Origin: Acidilobaceae archaeon
Lineage (GTDB): Archaea > Thermoproteota > Thermoprotei_A > Sulfolobales > Acidilobaceae
Reading direction: 5' to 3'
DNA: 13,458 bases
NCBI GenBank assembly: GCA_026985385.1
Contig: JALSQM010000044.1
Coordinates: forward strand, 1 to 13,458
Shown: positions 11,290-13,458 of the stretch, in pieces
Position numbering within the stretch: the first letter of the stretch is position 1
How the letters are laid out: the number at the start of each line of letters is the position of its first letter
The notes under the pieces: generated by a model
The model's database searches: none
What the model was told of the DNA's origin: nothing
What the model saw: only the letters and a program-made list of their open reading frames with translations
Made by a program: the position numbers and the translations under genes

Positions 11290-12666
11290 TTGGGTAAACT
11301 CTTTGGAACCGATGGTGTTAGAGGAGTTGTAGGCGAGAGCCTTACACCCGAGCTCGCTTTAAGGCTTGGAAGGGCGATAGGGGCGTACTTCGGCAAGGGG
11401 GCGCGGGTGCTAGTTGGCCGGGATGTCAGAGCGGGAGGGGCTATGATAGAATGCGCCCTAACCGCCGGCTTGCTAGCCGAGGGGGTGCGTGTATATAGCG
11501 CCGGCCTCCTGCCCACCCCCGCTCTCCAGTATGGGGTGAAGTCACTCGGATTCGATGGAGGAGTAATGATAACCGCAAGCCATAACCCCCCAGAGTATAA
11601 TGGCGTAAAAGTGATAGCAGCTGATGGCATAGAGATACCCCGTGAGGACGAGAAGATAATCGAGGATTACTATTTTAGAGGCGTTTCGAGTAGCCTGCCC
11701 TGGAGGGAGTACGCCTACAATCCACAGGTTAGAGCCGACGTTCTCGAGACTTATATCAACGCAATAGTTGACATGGTCGACTCCGACCTCATTAGGAGAG
11801 CGGGACTGAAGGTTGTCGTAGACTGCGCTAACAGTGTGGGCTCCCTCGCCACACCTGAGGTTCTCAGGAGACTGGGGGTCAAGGCTCTCACGCTAAACTG
11901 TAATTTGAACCCCGAGTTTCCGGGCCGCGAGCCGGAGCCGACGGTCGAATCCCTCCGGGTGGCCGCTGAAACCGTGAAGATATATGGTGCCGATTTTGGG
12001 GTGGGCCATGACGGTGACGCGGATAGAGCCATAGTAATAACTGATGAAGGGGAGGTTATTTGGGGTGATAGGAGTGGCACGCTGCTAACAGAGTTCTCCG
12101 CCGAGGAGTGGAGGGAACTTCCTCGCCGCACGTACACGGGTGTTTCGAGTAGCATACTGGTAGAGCAGTACCTGAACCCGCTGGGGATTAAAGTCGTGTG
12201 GACTCCCGTGGGCTCTGTAGTGATATCACGCATGATCCAGAGGGATGGCGGAGCCATATCCGGCTTCGAGGAAAACGGTGGATACATGCACGTGCCACAC
12301 CATATAGTGAGAGACGGCGCCATGACGACTGCACTCATGGCCTACATGCTCGCCAAGGAGAGAGGCAGTCTCTCTGAGAAAGTCAAGAAACTCCCGAGGT
12401 ACTACCCCATAAAGACTAAGATCCCCATGAACAGGGAGAGGGCGTTATGCGCAGTCGAGGCCGTTAAGAAGTACTACAGCGGCTACAGGCAGGTCACCAT
12501 AGACGGGGTAAAGGTGATAGGAGACGACTTCTGGGTCTTAGTGAGACCTAGTGGCACAGAGCCGGTGTTGAGGATCATGCTCGAGGCCAGAAGTAAGGAG
12601 AAAGCCGAAAAGCTCCTAGAAGAAGTCAAGAGAGCCATAGACGAGAGCTGTGGACCGCGGAGGTGA
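11290..12666 (+). CDS. glmM: Phosphohexomutase, phosphoglucosamine mutase type (GlmM)
   Basis: Alpha-D-phosphohexomutase that interconverts hexose 6-phosphate and 1-phosphate, here most like archaeal GlmM, which makes glucosamine-1-phosphate for UDP-GlcNAc and surface glycans. KLFGTDGVRG (3-12) is the GlmM-type opening. VMITASHNPPEYNGVK (92-107) carries the phosphorylated Ser97, DGDADR (241-246) the Mg2+ site, GFEENGG (325-331) the sugar-binding loop, and RPSGTEP (419-425) the phosphate-binding loop. All four domains are present; 458 aa is the normal length. TTG 11290 is the start because a TAG lies at 11284 in frame. It is coupled to the next gene by a GTGA overlap. Phosphomannomutase/phosphoglucomutase specificity, or a bifunctional enzyme, cannot be separated by sequence; archaeal members are often broad. 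Confidence 0.9.
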   Translation: MGKLFGTDGVRGVVGESLTPELALRLGRAIGAYFGKGARVLVGRDVRAGGAMIECALTAGLLAEGVRVYSAGLLPTPALQYGVKSLGFDGGVMITASHNPPEYNGVKVIAADGIEIPREDEKIIEDYYFRGVSSSLPWREYAYNPQVRADVLETYINAIVDMVDSDLIRRAGLKVVVDCANSVGSLATPEVLRRLGVKALTLNCNLNPEFPGREPEPTVESLRVAAETVKIYGADFGVGHDGDADRAIVITDEGEVIWGDRSGTLLTEFSAEEWRELPRRTYTGVSSSILVEQYLNPLGIKVVWTPVGSVVISRMIQRDGGAISGFEENGGYMHVPHHIVRDGAMTTALMAYMLAKERGSLSEKVKKLPRYYPIKTKIPMNRERALCAVEAVKKYYSGYRQVTIDGVKVIGDDFWVLVRPSGTEPVLRIMLEARSKEKAEKLLEEVKRAIDESCGPRR

Positions 12667-13079
12667 AGAATGTGAGGTACTACTTCCTAGAGCTACTCGC
12701 ATGCCCCGTGTGTAAGCATCACCCACTCCTACTCTACCCCATAGAAGTCGAGGACAGGCCCATTAACGAGGAGACGTTGGCGAAGGTGAGGTGTAGGAAT
12801 TACTGCGGGTACCTGAGGAGGCCTGCCAGTGAAGTCGACATGAATACATGTAGAAGGTGCTCTAGGATTTATATAAAGACGGGTGTGCTTATCTGCGAGC
12901 GCTGTGGTAGATGGTATCCTATACTAGACGGTATCCCGAGGATGCTCGACGACAAGTATAGGAGGAGGATGGACGACATCCGCTTCCTTAGGAATTATTA
13001 CGACAAGATACCCGAGGAAATTAGAAAGCTAATGAAGAACCCTGATCCATCGCAGCTCCTAGAAGAGCAGGGTGCCTAA
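12663..13079 (+). CDS. Trm112-family zinc protein with two extra cysteine pairs
   Basis: Small protein resembling the Trm112 family, whose members bind and activate SAM methyltransferases that modify tRNA, rRNA and release factor. The split family core is visible: FLELLACPVCKHHPLLL (8-24) and VLICERCGRWYPILDGIPRML (75-95), with Cys14/17 and Cys78/81 as one likely zinc site. Between them is an insert of about 50 residues with two further pairs, Cys44/48 and Cys63/66, probably a second zinc site. The C-terminal ~40 residues are charged and helical. At 138 aa it is about twice the minimal family length. The GTG start at 12663 overlaps the glmM stop (GTGA). Without a methyltransferase next to it the partner is unknown; a zinc-ribbon protein of other function is possible. 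Confidence 0.7.
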   Translation: MKNVRYYFLELLACPVCKHHPLLLYPIEVEDRPINEETLAKVRCRNYCGYLRRPASEVDMNTCRRCSRIYIKTGVLICERCGRWYPILDGIPRMLDDKYRRRMDDIRFLRNYYDKIPEEIRKLMKNPDPSQLLEEQGA

Positions 13080-13081
13080 GC

Positions 13082-13458
13082 TTGGAAGGGCTACTCGGAT
13101 GCCGTGCCCGCTGGAGCGCCTTTAATGAGCCCTTAGGTCTACCGGTTTCAGTCGAGTGCACAGTCAACAGCCGCATAGAGAGTTTCCACGATGCAGTCTC
13201 CCTAGCTGGGGATGCATCCAGTTTTATAGGGGATCTTTTAGGCGTTGAAATCCGCATCGACGCCAAGCCGTCCTGGGAATTCGTGGGGTCGTCATTTAAC
13301 CTCTACAGCTTCAGAGCATACTGCCCCCAGTCCACGCACGGCGTCCTCAGGGTGGTAGAGTATGGCGGGTATGCACTTAACATATCAGGCGCCCTGCCGG
13401 GGGCTTGCGCTGAGAGAAGCCTCCCACGCGAGCGGGGCTTTAACCTGGAGGATGTACG
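13082..13458 (+). CDS. Unrecognised ORF, N-terminal part, cut by window edge
   Basis: Not recognised. The frame is open from TTG 13082, 2 nt after the Trm112-like gene, to the window end: 125 codons with no stop. The product begins MEGLLGCRARWSAFNEPLGLPVSVECTVNSRIESFHDA and contains SFIGDLLGVEIRIDAKPSWEF and VVEYGGYALNISGALPG. It has a mixed alpha/beta look with alternating hydrophobics, four Cys in the visible part (7, 26, 83, 109), and no transmembrane helix or signal peptide. Codon use resembles its neighbours, and the tight spacing after the gene before it implies the same operon. TTG is the only standard start close to the upstream stop; the frame stays open a little farther upstream, so an internal start inside the upstream gene is not excluded. 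Confidence 0.6.
   Translation, partial: MEGLLGCRARWSAFNEPLGLPVSVECTVNSRIESFHDAVSLAGDASSFIGDLLGVEIRIDAKPSWEFVGSSFNLYSFRAYCPQSTHGVLRVVEYGGYALNISGALPGACAERSLPRERGFNLEDV

Noticed and set aside
1..13458. Insertion sequence, CRISPR array or integrated element
   Set aside because: No transposase or integrase frames, no regularly spaced repeats and no tRNA attachment site were seen.

Overview
The window looks like a GC-rich hyperthermophilic crenarchaeon, most likely of the Desulfurococcales type. Three things suggest this. The informational genes are archaeal (uL3, uL2, Nep1, Trm10, RNase HII). A Ced-type DNA-import cluster is present, a system known only from Crenarchaeota. Translation signals are archaeal: many GTG and TTG starts, GTGA start/stop overlaps, short or absent leaders, and heavy use of AGG/AGA and ATA codons. 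I do not name a genus.

Layout. 1-1496 (minus) is the head of a ribosomal-protein operon: a tiny basic ORF, a COG2106 SPOUT methyltransferase and rpl3, which runs off the left edge. A bidirectional AT-rich promoter near 1522 separates it from prpB (1563-2477, plus). The gap 2478-2868 has no gene but holds a strikingly structured stretch: a promoter-like box, a perfect 10-bp closing stem around a multi-helix domain, a T6 tract and a competing stem. It is either a new ncRNA or the leader of the next operon. 2869-6047 (plus) encodes a Ced apparatus: a small two-helix CedA1-like pilin subunit, the polytopic CedA, and the HerA/VirB4-type ATPase CedB. rpl2 (5932-6648) starts inside the 3' end of cedB, with its own promoter-like box and Shine-Dalgarno.

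6737-10089 (minus) is a tight operon transcribed rnhB - trm10 - UPF0282 metallo-beta-lactamase-fold protein - nep1, i.e. RNA/DNA maintenance and RNA modification. A second bidirectional promoter near 10133 reads right into an eroded IF-2B (eIF2B-alpha-like) gene with a very AT-rich 3' end. After a GC-rich hairpin and a promoter come a phosphohexomutase (glmM type), an expanded Trm112-type zinc protein coupled to it by GTGA, and an unrecognised ORF that runs off the right edge.

Themes. Ribosome and tRNA biogenesis dominates, with three SPOUT-fold methyltransferases. Embedded in it is a DNA-uptake operon. CedA and CedA1 appear to share a repeated membrane-hairpin motif, and the operon is preceded by an unexplained structured RNA-like element. 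The 88-bp gap 6649-6736 between the convergent rpl2 and nep1 genes shows nothing beyond pyrimidine-rich runs.
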